Source of the DNA: Argentina anserina
Lineage: Eukaryota; Streptophyta; Magnoliopsida; Rosales; Rosaceae
NCBI RefSeq assembly: GCF_933775445.1
Contig: NC_065877.1
Span: 20,336,001-20,400,000 of the forward strand
Direction of reading: 5' to 3'
Length of the DNA: 64,000 nt
Shown here: positions 24,420 to 36,763 of the stretch, piece after piece
Position numbering within the stretch: position 1 is the stretch's first letter
How the letters are laid out: each line of letters opens with the position of its first letter
Translations under genes and position numbers: made by a program
Notes under the pieces: model-generated
What the model was told of the DNA's origin: nothing
The model's database searches: none
What the model saw: only the letters and a program-made list of their open reading frames with translations

Positions 24420-27400
24420 CAAATTAAAAGTTTAAGCGCATTATACAAACATCAATGAGATATTAATTGGTACAATACTTGCATACACATTCATCATGTA
24501 TATCACGCTCTTTGTCTTCTTTGTATAAAAAATCATAAAATTTTAATTGAGAACAGAGATCAAAAGAGAACACACAAACCCAGAAAAAAGGTCAGTAAGA
24601 TACAGAACAAAATATTTCCACTGAACACATATGAATTATGCCACCCGATTCTCCATTGAAACAATGGACCACAGAAAACATGGCCCATTAAACTAATTCA
24701 CCAACAACAAACACAGTAAACCAATTTTCTATTTCAATATGCCTTATAAATTATATACCTTTAATGTTGCTTTGTCAACTGATCCTTATAGTTCTCTAAT
24801 ACACGAAGCAAATGCCACAGGAGAAGATGAGCATCTTGTTCTAATGTTGGTCTTATCTTCTCATCCGACTCATTCTAGTCATAATTGACCATGGTCACTC
24901 ATGACTGCCATTGCAGGTTCCACACGTGGTATCTCAACTACATGGGTTTCACTGAGATGGATACCCGTGTTATATTTACTACTGTAAAAGAGCCTATCCA
25001 GAAGCTAGTTCTGTGTCAAGTAGTGTTTTTAGTACTGATTAACTATGCTAGTTTTTAAACATGAAATTGTAAAGAAACTAAGAAAAATTGACAAATCTGA
25101 TTGGTTCCGTTGCAACAATAACAAAAACTACTTTCACCCCTTCAAACATCTTCACCAGTGGAAAAAAAACAAAAAAGAGGGAAAAAAAATTTCCACACTA
25201 TACCAAGCTCCAACAATAAACAATGTTATACATGAATAGAGAAATTAAAAAAACACAGTAGTGATAACATGAACAAATTACAAAGTTGCAAGAAGAATAA
25301 TCAGCAGAATCCATACCTTGATGATCAACTGAGTTAACCCAACCAACAATGTAATTTCTTTACCCCTATCACTAATTTAAAAGTAGAGAAAGTCAAAGAA
25401 CGAATAACCAACAACCAATTAGAACCCAATAAAAATAAATGATCTATCACCAAACATCAAAGCAAACCTAACACAGACGAAACTCAAAACCAATTACAAA
25501 GTTCGAAAAACCTAGATATGAGCGATCCCCTTACACCCCGAAATCTAGCAAACACTAATTAAAAAGCTCAAAAAATCGAATTCAGCAAACCCCAATTATA
25601 CCCAAAAAATTTCATAACCATCGTACCTCTTATAAAAGTATGTTACAGCTCTAAAGATCCAATAACCATACCACTGGAGCAGATCCAGCAATTGGAAGAA
25701 ACTAAATTAAGACTTGCAAAAAGTGACAGTTCCGAACGCAGCAATAAGAACCAAAAATGATTACAAAACATATTGAAAGCCAATGGTCTCATCAATTGGA
25801 AAACAAAAAACCACAGGCCAATCGAACCAAAATAGCAGTACAATAAAATAATCATAGTACAATAAAAAAGACCAAACAAACTCAAAAAGAATCGAGCAAA
25901 CAACAACGAAACCAAAAAAACCAAAACAAAATCAAACAGAATCAATCACACACAACCTTAAATTCCAGTTCCAGATAAATTCTATGAAAAAGAAACTCAA
26001 CCCACCTCAAATAGAGAGAAGAAGACAGAGGCAGAGAGCTTTTGGAGAATAAAATGCAGTTGCAGACGACCCAAAGAAACCCCCAATTCTTCTCTCACAC
26101 ACCAATGCTGCCACCACGAAGAGCACAAGAAAAGAATGAGTGAAACAACTCAAACAGAGAGCAGACCCAGCCGTCCTAAACACTATTTTCTCTCAGATCG
26201 TAGCACCTCCCCCTTCAATTCTTCAACACTAAAACAGGTGGTAAAGCATGCAACCACACAAAAAACCCGCGAAGCCCAACAAATAACCCGAACCGGTGGC
26301 ATTTTTTGCAATTAAAACGAACCTCATGTGAACAGTACTCGCCGTGAACAGTAAAATCCACCGACGCTTAATAGTAGGGAAATTACATTTAGATGCAGCG
26401 GTACTTTTTGTTTACGATACAGTTTGCTGTTTAAATGTTATCTGCAGGAGAATTATGAATTTCAAAAATGTTCTTCATAAGCACAACTAAGAAGTATGGT
26501 ATGCATGCTTGCCTAGACAAACTTCTTCTCTCCAGATTTTGAAGTCATAATTCATAATTGGATTTTATAAAAAAAAATGGATACTATTGAAATGACTCAA
26601 TGGGAATATTTTTGACATGTATAGAGTAATCACTTGAATTTAATAGAGTAATCAATTATGGGAATGAAGATGAATTTGAATTACAATCAGCAACTATAAT
26701 TAAGGAAGATTTGTGTACTCATATTAAAAGGGTAACATAGTCAATCTATGGTTCACATTGGGTGTAGATTAAAAAAAATTATATGTGGATCTAATTTCAA
26801 AGAGTATCTCCATTATTGGGCTTATCTCTAATTTTCTCAACAAATTATAACTTCAAGATAAACAAACTGAACAAGACAACTAATTTAGCCAAAATATCAT
26901 CACATTTCATAAGCACCTTTTCATGTGATTAGTTTAACTTTTAAGGGAAAGGCTCTAACAAAAATATATATATTGGCTATTAAGTTACTTGTTTCAGAAA
27001 TAGATCCAAATCTGTGATCCTATAGGAAAGTTGGTCTCATCTGATTAGCAATAACGTACTCAATGAGCATTGAGCAATCCCTGAACATGAATCAAAGTCG
27101 TACTGCGAGCCAAGATCAATTTCTTCCAATTTCTCACTCACAGTACTAGACTACTAGTCTTCCCACCTTTGGCACAACTTCTTCAACATCATTCTCTTCA
27201 TTAATTTACTTTCCTCGAAACTATTAAGCCTCCCACCATATATATATTTACACACCACCATACTATTTCTCAGTCTTATAAATTAAAACTCCACTCGGAA
27301 TAAATAGCATCTTCTGCATCACCACCAACTCCCTCACTTAACTTCACCTCAATCTGGAGGTGGCTTATTACCACCTACATTGTACTCAATGCTCTTGACA

Positions 27401-27690
27401 TTATTCGTCCCCACAAAAAGAGCCAGAGATGCATCTTGTATTCTTTGTGAACTAGCTCTAGATCCTTGCAAGTCCAATAGGGGTAAACTATTTTGTTCAG
27501 CGAGAGTTCAAGTACTTCTTTGTCAATTTCAACAAGCTGATCGTGATCGATGAACCTTCTTCTTCAAAGTTTGCTTCAGGACCTCCTCAGTTGCACCATA
27601 TCTCTTCATTATCTTCTACTAGAATTATCACGCTTAGTTTTTTCTTAAAAAATAAAACAAAAAGGAGATAGATTTTCATTGTCCAAACTA
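24420..27690. other. Long AT-rich stretch, possible 5' leader of the candidate gene
   Basis: 25980-26210 (minus strand) resembles an untranslated first exon: CT-rich on the minus strand, without ATG, ending at a GAG|GTGGGT donor. Small pieces near 25629-25660 (AAGAG|GTACG donor) and 25317-25328 could be further leader exons. Nothing else is recognised between 24420 and the ribosomal-protein promoter. Confidence 0.3.
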
Positions 27691-27834
27691 CCCTAATTGA
27701 GTTTTACATTTTACACCTAGTGTCCTCTTGTTTCTTCGACGCAGTCTCTCACTCCCATTATGTTCTTTTTTTCTACACTTCACCATAAGCTTTTCAGAGA
27801 CTCTTCGAATCCATTGAGCCAATTCAGAACTCAG

Positions 27835-28084
27835 GTACTTCTAATCTCACAGTCTTCCCCAATTTTTATTCTTCTCCTTTCTCTCAGCTTCTAGGGTTTA
27901 ATATCTTATCCTCATCTACCTCCAATTTCCCCAAATTTTCAACTTTTGATTCTTGGGTAGTCGAATTAACACGATTATATAATTGGGTTTAGCTTGGAAT
28001 TGCATATTTAGATTCTTTAATGATTTGGGTTAGTTTTGATGTTGCTGAGAAAATGATGATTGAGTTTTTGGTTGGTTTTTTCAG
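27835..28084 (+). other. Intron in 5' untranslated region of the L6 gene
   Basis: The donor AACTCAG|GTACTT at 27834/27835 and acceptor TTTTTTCAG|GAGCAG at 28084/28085 bracket 250 bp ending 17 bp before the ATG. A T-rich run precedes the acceptor. A leader intron just before the start codon is common in plant ribosomal-protein genes. Confidence 0.65.
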
Positions 28085-28101
28085 GAGCAGAGTTGGTGAA
28101 A

Positions 28102-28410
28102 ATGGAAGCAAAGTTTTTCAAGTTTCTTAAGATAGTTGGTGTGGGTTACAAAGCCAGAGCTGAAGCTCAAGGGAGGTTGCTGTTTCTGAAATTGGGTTAC
28201 AGTCATGAGGTTGAGTTGATTGTGCCGCCTGCTATTCGGGTCTTTTGCTTTAAGAACAATGTGGTTTGCTGCACCGGAATCGATCAGGGGAGGGTGCACC
28301 AGTTTGCGGCTGCCGTTCGGGGCTGTAAGCCGCCGGAAGTGTACAAAGGGAAGGGGATAATGTACATTGATGAGGTTATAAAGAAGAAGCAAGGGAAAAA
28401 GTCCAAGTGA
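28102..28410 (+). CDS. RPL6: Mitochondrial large-subunit ribosomal protein L6 (uL6m), nuclear encoded
   Basis: A single uninterrupted coding exon of 102 aa. The start at 28102 gives MEAKFFKFLKIVGVGYKAR, matching the short nuclear-encoded plant mitochondrial L6 proteins, which keep only the C-terminal L6 domain. Visible landmarks are the GVGYKA motif at residues 13-18, LGYSHEVEL at about 36-44, FKNNVVCCTGID near the middle, and PPEVYKGKGI before a lysine-rich tail ending KKKQGKKSK. The protein would join the 50S subunit of the mitoribosome near the sarcin-ricin loop region (family knowledge). The frame is open upstream to 28060, but that segment overlaps the leader intron, so the later ATG is right. 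No broken residues seen; the gene looks functional. Confidence 0.95.
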   Translation: MEAKFFKFLKIVGVGYKARAEAQGRLLFLKLGYSHEVELIVPPAIRVFCFKNNVVCCTGIDQGRVHQFAAAVRGCKPPEVYKGKGIMYIDEVIKKKQGKKSK

Positions 28411-28899
28411 TTGATTCAATGTCGTAGACTTTATCTTCCTTGGATGTGGTAATGTTGTTGCCTTTAATTTATCATCAGAAAACCGCTAGTGTGGTTTGGG
28501 ATCTTTTTTTTCAGACTATTGTTATTTGAAATATCAATTTCTTAGTTGAGCCCTTATTTCTTGCACAATAGAAGCCAACTTCACAACATATAAGAATTTA
28601 AATAGTTTACATGAGGATTAACTTATTGTTGGTCTGGATGAACCTATAAATTAATAGCATCACATATACCAGATTTAATAGAGTTCCAGTCATGGTAGGA
28701 AAGCCTAAAACTTGCGTATCTGTGCTTTTGCTTTGGTTGCGATGTAAGATTAAGGAATGAGCTAGGTGAATCCTATCTAGTGAATCAGGTAGTTATGTTA
28801 GTGTCCACTAATTCACATTCTGATGGTATTGATTTAATAAAAAGGCTTCAAAGTTACAATTCCCCTCGTAAACTTGTTTCACTGTTAGGATAGTTGTGG

Positions 28900-29780
28900 A
28901 AATGTGGCAAATTGTGTTATTATCATGTATAGATATGTACGTTAGAGCTCAGATAATAGAAAGTGTTCAGATTTATACATTTATAAAGTTGTTCAGATAA
29001 TAGAAAGTGTTCAGATAATAGAAAGTTTAGATTTATACATTTATAAAGTTGTCAATAGCGTTCTTGAGGTCTTCATATGCGATGTTTAGGCAAAGAGCTT
29101 TCTATCTTTTTGAAATATGTGAATACTTGATTTGATCTATATTCATTATATTTAATTGTGATTTCATCTACATGTGTTCCTGACAGAGCCTAATTTGCTT
29201 CCTAGTCTGAAAATTTTGATTCTTTTTAGTTTTATATTTTTTTAGATTTACACTATGTGGTTGTGTAAGTAGAAGTTGGGCTGGCTGTTTTAGTACTTAT
29301 TTTTTGACCCAGAATTGTCTCCGATGATTTTTTATCATGCTTAGAAGCTACTTTTCTTTTTGATAAGAAAAAAGGTTATGAATTTTTTTTCTTGTATATG
29401 AATGATATATAATCTCCTAATGTTTGTAATCTGCTGACTTATAACTCCATTCATTAACTTACTTCACAGTTCATGGAACGGTCTCATTATGCATCTATCA
29501 TGTATAAAGATGTGTATATAAGATCTCAATTGACAGAAAGTGTTCTTTAAACCTTGAAGTAAAAAAAAAATCTTGACACTAAAAATAAAACACCTTGAAG
29601 TTCCATTGCCTATTCATAAATGATGTTTAGGCATATCTAAGATTTCCCTTTCTATATATATTTGTGGATTCATCTTTATTTGTTCCCGGACTATGCCTTT
29701 TTTGCTTCTGGAGAACATATGATGTTTTTGAGATTTATACTCTTGGATATAGGTGTAAGTGTACGTGTACTATCGAAGCT
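28900..29780. repeat. Diverged local duplication downstream of RPL6
   Basis: Ordered blocks recur about 550 bp apart. Examples are 'gaaagtgttc' (28960s and 29538), 'gatgtttaggca' (29079 and 29621), 'tgtgttcctg' versus 'tttgttcccg', and 'gattta(c/t)ac..tgg' followed by 'tgtaag'. Homology is partial and interrupted, suggesting an old tandem duplication of non-coding sequence. Confidence 0.45.
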
Positions 29781-29789
29781 GAGCAGACT

Positions 29790-32700
29790 TAGTACTTTTT
29801 TTTAAATTGATTTTTTAAAGGATTTCTATCGTGCTTTGTGGCTGCATTTGGTAGTTGAAAAGAAAACATTGTGGTTTTGCTTTTTTTGAAATGAATAAGC
29901 TCTATTTGTCATTAAGTAATAAATTTTTGTGTTTTACTTTTCATAACATTGGTAACAATACCAGTTTTCAAAAATAGTTAAATTAAAAATCCTCAATACT
30001 TCTCATGGGGGGCTGCTAGGATTGAAGTAGCTTGAAGTTGTAATAGGGAGGAAAAGTAGTTCATAGATGTCTGGTCGCTTAATGTTTGAGTAATTTGGTT
30101 GACTAATGTTTCTTCTATTCAGTATTGGAAATGTTTTCTGTTCTGCTGTATATTTCTGGATTGATGATGCTTTTGTGTTTAACTTTAATTAAAATGGTGG
30201 ACACTGGTTAAGCTTGTGTTGCAAATTTGATTGCTAGAGTTTGGACGGTCTATGAGGTGCCAATTGACATGTGGATGCCTGAGATTTTTGTTTGTATGAA
30301 AAAGTGATAATTATGACATCTAAATATATTCATATATGTTGAATGAGTAAACCCTGGCACTCGCAGTTTCGATGTAACTCTTTGGCATTGTTGTTATTAG
30401 GTACTTTCCCAGTCTAGGATAAGCCAAAGACTGAGTGCATAAGTAGCTCTCCAAGAACTTGGGTGACCACCAATTGTAAAAATGTAGACTAGATCTTACG
30501 TAAAAAACATTATATGTACTTTTAGTTTTTTTTAGGAACTTTAGTGATCTCTTTGAATGCATTGTTTACATACCTCTTTTTACATGTTTTTGTTTTTTTT
30601 GTCCCAAACACTTTTTTCCTTCCAAAAGTTATTCTATACTCATAGTTTTGATACTTTGCCATGTTGGCATCAATTTTGACCTTTAGATTGTTACTTTTAA
30701 TAACAGTTAACAGTTCATGTATTGCCAACACGTCAAAGTACTGATACTTTGAGTATGTAAGATGTTGCCCTTTTTGCTCCTATAAAGAATTTGTTTAGCA
30801 TATTCATTGCTACTGGTACTGCCCAAACTATTTCTGGAATTGGTTTAGTGTTTTGTGTTCTTTTTGCAGTGGCACTCTGTACATTTTCATTTATTCATTT
30901 GTACGATTCAAAATCATGTTACTCACAGAATCAAAGGAGCTACACTGCCTACACAGTATTGGCTTTTGCGTTTGGTATTTATAAATATTATTTACCTGCC
31001 GGTTTTAAACACCTAACTAATATACGGTATGTTTATCCTTTTCTTTTCTGGAGAATATAAACATCCCATATCTCAGTCACCCTAGATGTTGGAACTTGCA
31101 ATTCGGATACTAGAAAGAAAAAAGTTTATCTCAGTCATTCTGATACTATCCACCGACCTTTATATGGACGAAAATATATCTAAGATGGAACTTAGTTTGC
31201 AGGTTTGAAGGATACTTCTTGCATGTTGATCTGCCAGCACTATTTGGATTCAGAGAAAGAACTTGAAGATCACACTTCCAGCCATATCGTTTTTCACTGC
31301 AAGACTAATACCAATACAAAGCAAGATCAGATGCAACTCCTTTATATAACAAAGAGATTTGTGTCACCAAATCTCTGATCAGTTATAATTTCTCCACTGC
31401 ATATCCAATAACACTAGAGAAACATCACGTTCTAACCAATAGTAAAGGGCACCAGGCGAGTGACACAAAATTTTACGGAAGATTTTAGGAGAAGGTGCAG
31501 CCCTTATAGTAAATTTACTATAAAACCTTATAGAGAAATTAGAAAATTAGAAAAGTGAACACCAGCAGCTGCAACATGGGGCTTCTTCATCAAAGCCAAG
31601 TTCGAGTGTTGATACTGAGGATGGTAGTTGGTGCCCAGGCCTATTTATTTGGATGAGATCGGAAGGCAGATAAAGTAGTGGTTTATTGGACGTGGAAACT
31701 CTGCATTATGTTTCTTGAAGTGGAAAGAATCAGATTGTTGCATGATGTGCAGGGTGAAATGGAGCCAGAACAATTGGTGAGGAGAAGCTGGGCCAGTTTA
31801 ACTTGGCTGTTTATGACGATAAGGAAGAGTGAAGAAGACTGAAATTAGCATTAATGAAACATCGTACGTATTCTCTCGTACTCCATAGTGGAATATTATA
31901 GCTATTATTCATGGCTAAAACCAAGATTTTAGAAAGAGAGTCTGCATACTTTGCACACTGAATAGTCTTTTGTTTCTTACTTCTTAATTTTGTATTCTTG
32001 AACACTGAGGAATTACTTAAAATATATATGTATGTGTGCTTTCCAGGCCTGGTCAAAATGTGAATAATTTACGTGGCAAAGAGCTTGATATAGATGAGAC
32101 ATGATGACTCAGTATACGCTTCTTCCAATCCATATTCCCGATTTTGTGGAGTCTTTAAATAGTAACAAGCATAAATCTTTGAGCTGTGATGATTAGAGGA
32201 AGTTATGATTCGAATCTTTGTAGGTGGAAACTTCAGCAGATGTTTGTAGTTGATAATGCATAAGATTAGACTCGATATGTATGTTAACAAGATTTTTGGC
32301 CAAGATAAAGATACTTGTGAAATTGGTTGAATCCCTCGAGTATATAATTGATGGAATTGGCCTTAGTCCCTTTTTTTATGCATCTGATATAAACCAACTT
32401 CTTCTTTCTCCAAAGATGGTTACAGTAATCGGCATTTTCATCATTATAGGGCTTCAGCAACTCAGAAGGGTGCACATACGTTGAGGGAGCACACGTAAAC
32501 AATTTTCATCCTGATTCATATTGTTGTTACTTTATATGGTATCTGTTTGGAGCAAACACAGCAGATAGTAGTTTAAATCTCTAAACTCATTAGCATGGCC
32601 TCTGTATTAGCTATAAGCATAAGCAGATGATAGGCTGCATATATAGCTCTCGGATGACCAGGGTTCTTGAAATGCTGCAGCATGCATTATTTCGATGACT

Positions 32701-33550
32701 TCTCAGTGGAAGGAAGCTCAACCTTGTGAAAGGAAATTCAAACTCATCATCAGAACAAGTCTCCCAATGCATCTATGTTTCTGGAAGCAAATAACAGATA
32801 GTGACTTCAGTTAGTTCAGTTGAGGGCATTTGAGCCTTTAAAGGGATAATCGAAAAGCATGTTCAGTCATCTGATATGCATCAAAATTTGGAAGAGCATT
32901 CAACAACCTAGTTCACCCCAGTGTCAAAAGTTTAGTCATCCATAAGATCAAAACAAGTTGCAGCAAGAGAAAGAATTACAATTTAAGTTGTAAGTTGAAC
33001 CAATTGACATTCCTTTTTAGCGTGTAAAGTTTCGAGATTTAACAACCCATCGCATTCCTTTTATGATCAAAGTTCTGACTCCTAACAAGCTGGTTGTCTA
33101 AACCCGAGTCTCCAATCCCTACCAGTTTAAGTTTCCAATCTATTTGAAGCAGCATATACCTATACCTGAATAATACCAGAATCGCCATTAATTATCTTAG
33201 CCCATATGTGATATGTAGTAGTTAAATTCAAGACAAGCACAGGTTTGCTTTGTATGTCAAGAGCAATAACATCTAAATCAAAAGGAAAACAAGTAGACAT
33301 GTCGATTGAATGATTGAAACAGAAGTTGGGAAAGAAAATATGGCATAGTGCAAGATTACAGAAAGTGAAATGCCAGATGTAAAGTAGGCAATGACCCAGA
33401 AAGACAACAATAACAGTGTCGAGATAAAGATGATATAAAAAAAAGAAAGCATGAGTCATGGAGGATTGGAGAAAGAGAGAGTCAGAAACCTCGTGCGGAA
33501 GTGCCGCTCATCGAAACCAAAGATGGTACTGCGTTTGCACATCGCTTATC
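29790..33550. other. Long intergenic stretch, no gene recognised
   Basis: No convincing exons. A hydrophobic 89-residue frame at 30791-31060 and other frames lack family resemblance. A CT dinucleotide run lies at about 33560-33583, and on its minus-strand side a short ATG frame ends at a possible donor near 33490, which could be the first exon of an unidentified transcript. Confidence 0.35.
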
Positions 33551-33552
33551 AT

Positions 33553-33584
<32 letters not shown>

Positions 33585-33865
33585 AAATCAATTCATACTA
33601 ACAATCATCGATAAAAAATAAAATAAAAACCAAACAATCAAAAAAAAAAACTGGAAGAACATGGAGGCTGAGCTCCAACTCATGGCGTTACCCCCTGCTT
33701 TTAAATAAGACTAGGGCGAGCTCCCGTTGGACCCAAAAGAAACCCAACACAGCGTATCAACCCGGCCCAATTTGGCGCAAATATATAGTTTTGTTATTTC
33801 TTAATACAATTTCGTACAATAATCAACTTACACACTAAACTGAGCTAGGATTAGGTTTTGGAACG

Positions 33866-34074
33866 ATGGGGAGGGGAAAACAAAGGTTGGCCCGGAAGAA
33901 GAGGCTGGAAAAGCAAGAGAAACAGATGTATATCTGTACTTCTGAGATCTCAAGTAAAGATAAACTTGGATATCGTGTTCAGGCAATCGGATTGAGCGAC
34001 TTGTGCAAGTTTTCTGATAAACCCGAACCCATTCTTTCTTCCAAGTTACTCCACCAAGTTGCTTTTCTGCACGG
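33866..34074 (+). pseudogene. Orphan exon-like frame, unknown gene
   Basis: An open frame from ATG 33866 begins MGRGKQRLARKKRLEKQEKQ, a basic, possibly nuclear start. It continues through LGYRVQAIGLSDLCKF and meets a perfect donor, CACG|GTGAGT, at 34074/34075. Nothing coding follows: a TA microsatellite and then the LINE occupy the downstream sequence. It may be the first exon of a gene whose remainder was lost or displaced. I do not recognise the family. Confidence 0.35.
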
Positions 34075-34145
34075 TGAGTAAAGGTGTGGCTCATACATGT
34101 TTGCATAGCCAAGGTCTGATTGAGGCAAGTTTGGATAAACAAGTT

Positions 34146-34147
<2 letters not shown>

Positions 34148-34190
<43 letters not shown>
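34148..34190. repeat. (TA)n microsatellite
   Basis: Uninterrupted alternating TA for about 43 bp. Confidence 0.95.
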
Positions 34191-34949
34191 CAAACACATT
34201 TATATGTGTTATTCTAAAAACTAAAGGAATTTAGTATATTTATTTCATAAGGTTTTCAATATATTTGCATTATTCAATACTGATATAATGCATAAAAGAT
34301 AATACTGTTAGTATTAGTCTTAAACTCGATTACAAAGTATCGAGTATGCGCAAGAATATGAGCTAACGTATTCAAATCGTGGTCTAATAATACTTACAAA
34401 AAGAAATTTTCTATCTTTGAAAGTATGTACCTTACCATCATTGGTTTATAAAGAGAAATATTAGAAGAAAAATTGAATTAATTTTAAGTTAATATAACCT
34501 TAGAGTACTAAATAGTTGATACTAAATTTTCGGGTATTACAGTCTGTCCCCAATAACTTGATCAGGAATATCACATTCAGCAATAGGAACAGATAACACT
34601 TGAGAATTTATTTCTTGAGGGAGATTTTCACCTAACATGATCATATTTCAGCTACCATCAATCCAAAAAATCAGTCACAACAGAGTTAGTATTAAAAGTA
34701 TCATGATTAATAGCATGGTTGAGAAGGATACCAGAAGGAGCCCAATTATCAGTTCAAAATTTAGTCTGAAAACCATTGCCAACTCTCCAGGTAAGCCATT
34801 TTTCGCAATAAATTAGCCACATACACAATACCAGACCAAGTACTTGAGCACTGAGCAGGCTTTTTATAAGAATTATGCAGGAGAGAACCAGAATGCAGAT
34901 ACTTCCTCATATAAATCTCGCTCCAAAGCCCTTGGTTTTTTTGGACAAC

Positions 34950-36763
34950 TCTCATCCCCAAGCTTTAACAAGCATGTCCATGTTCATATTAGCTGACTTT
35001 TCTAATCCCCAAGCCTCCAAAGCCCTGCTCAGTATCGCCCATAGAAAACCCTTATTGAGTTTATCCAGCTTGTCATAAATTGACATAGGAAGCTTAGCAG
35101 TTTGCATTGCATAAATTGGAATGGAATCATTAACAGATTGAATCAAAGTTAATCTTCCAACCATACTAAGAGTTTTACTTTTCCAACTAGCCAACCTGGC
35201 TTGAAACTTGTCAACAATACTAGCATATGTGTTCTTATTAACTCTTTTATGAAGCAGAGACATACCAAGGTAAGTTCCTATATCACCAGTTAGCGGAGAG
35301 CCACATATCTTGCTTATTTCCTCAGCAATCCTAACTGAGACATTAGGAGATACAAACACCATAGATTTCTAAAATCTCACAGTTTGTCCCGAGAGACCAC
35401 AAAAGATGTTCATACATTGCTTCATCCCTTTAGCATGAACACTGCTAGCCTCAACAAAAAGAATTAAATCATCTGCAAAGAATAAGTGGGAGACAAAATG
35501 CTCATTTGTATAGGATTGAATTGGGAACCAATGTTTGGAAACAACCACAGTTCTAATAAGATGAGATAATGGGAGAGAAAGTCCACCTGCCTAATTCCCT
35601 TGCCCCCTTTAAAAGGCTCCGATAATTCACCATTTACGATAACTTGATAGCTAGCAGAAGTAATACAACTCATAATAAACTTGATAATATTGCACGGAAG
35701 TTTGACCTCATAAAGAACCTGCTCAATGAAACTCCAGCTGAGTTTGTCATATGCTTTCGAAATATCAATTTTCCAAGCCATGGAGCCTTTAACACACTTA
35801 GAGTTCTTGCATTTATATAAGATTTCTTGAGCAATCATAATGTTGTCAGAGATATGCATTACTGGAACAAAGCTAACCTGATTAGGGCTAATCCATTTTT
35901 CCAACACAGGTCTAATTCTGTCAACAATGATCTTAGAGATAATCTTGTAAACAGTACAACAAAGGCTGATAGGGCGAAAAAGGTGCATACGTTGAGGGGC
36001 TGTCACTTTCGGGACAAGAGTGATAAAAGTATGGTTTAGACCGGGAGGAATAGAACCCGAATGAAAAGCAGTGGTAACAACTTTAATAATCTTAGAGGAA
36101 CACATGGGCCAGTGTTGTTGGTAGAATAAAGCAGGAAACTCATCAGCTCCAAGAGCTTTCATCTTACCAATTATGAATAAGGCACTATGAATTTCCTGTC
36201 TAGAAACATCTCTGCCAATTAAAAGTGACTTTGCAGGAAGAGTATCAAGAAAAAGAATAGGAATATGAAACCTGAGATCCAAGCTACATTCAGCCGCAAA
36301 AAGATAAGAAAAGAAATCCACAACAGTTTTCTTCATCACAGTTGGATCAATAGACCACGTACAAAGGAGTCAAACAAGCCATCTATCTTATTTCTTCTCC
36401 TCCAAACCACGGTGGTTAGGTGAAAGAAATTAGTATTTCTATCACCATCTTTTAACCATTTGTCCCTTGATTTCTGCTTCCAAAACAGAGATTCAGCATC
36501 TCTAATTTTTTTCATACTTTGCAATTAACTCCTCAAGAACGTGAAGAAAAGTATTATTACCTCTAGCCAAACACTTCTGGATCCCACAAATTATGGCTAA
36601 AAGAGTTCTTTTCTGCTTAAAGATATTACGAAAGACCTATTTATTCCAAATATTGAGAGAATAAGACAAATGTTGAGTTTTTTTGGAAGAGATCACCACC
36701 ACAATTGTTCCATGTGTCAGTCACCTTATCAATATAGCTTTCATGTTGCATCTACATAGCTTG
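34950..36763 (-). pseudogene. LINE reverse transcriptase (broken)
   Basis: The largest piece is 35464-36339, with the LINE hallmark sequence around ISPNQVSFV, a DISKAYD catalytic motif and a GIRQ-type block before the frame breaks. The FADD catalytic box lies across the next frameshift near 35460-35480. The frame at 34952-35362 holds the post-catalytic region with a GTYLGM motif and WKSKTLSMVGRLTLIQSV, typical of plant LINEs. A further piece at 36336-36524 precedes the RT. Several shifts and stops make it non-functional. Confidence 0.85.

Noticed and set aside
25643..25945. 100-residue phenylalanine/leucine-rich minus-strand frame
   Set aside because: It is the reverse reading of an A-rich, intron-like stretch; composition explains the hydrophobicity.
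28081..28419. 112-codon minus-strand frame opposite RPL6
   Set aside because: Antisense shadow of the L6 coding sequence.
30791..31060. 89-residue hydrophobic frame as a membrane protein gene
   Set aside because: No homology recognised, AT-rich context and no promoter or splice support; frames of this length are expected by chance here.
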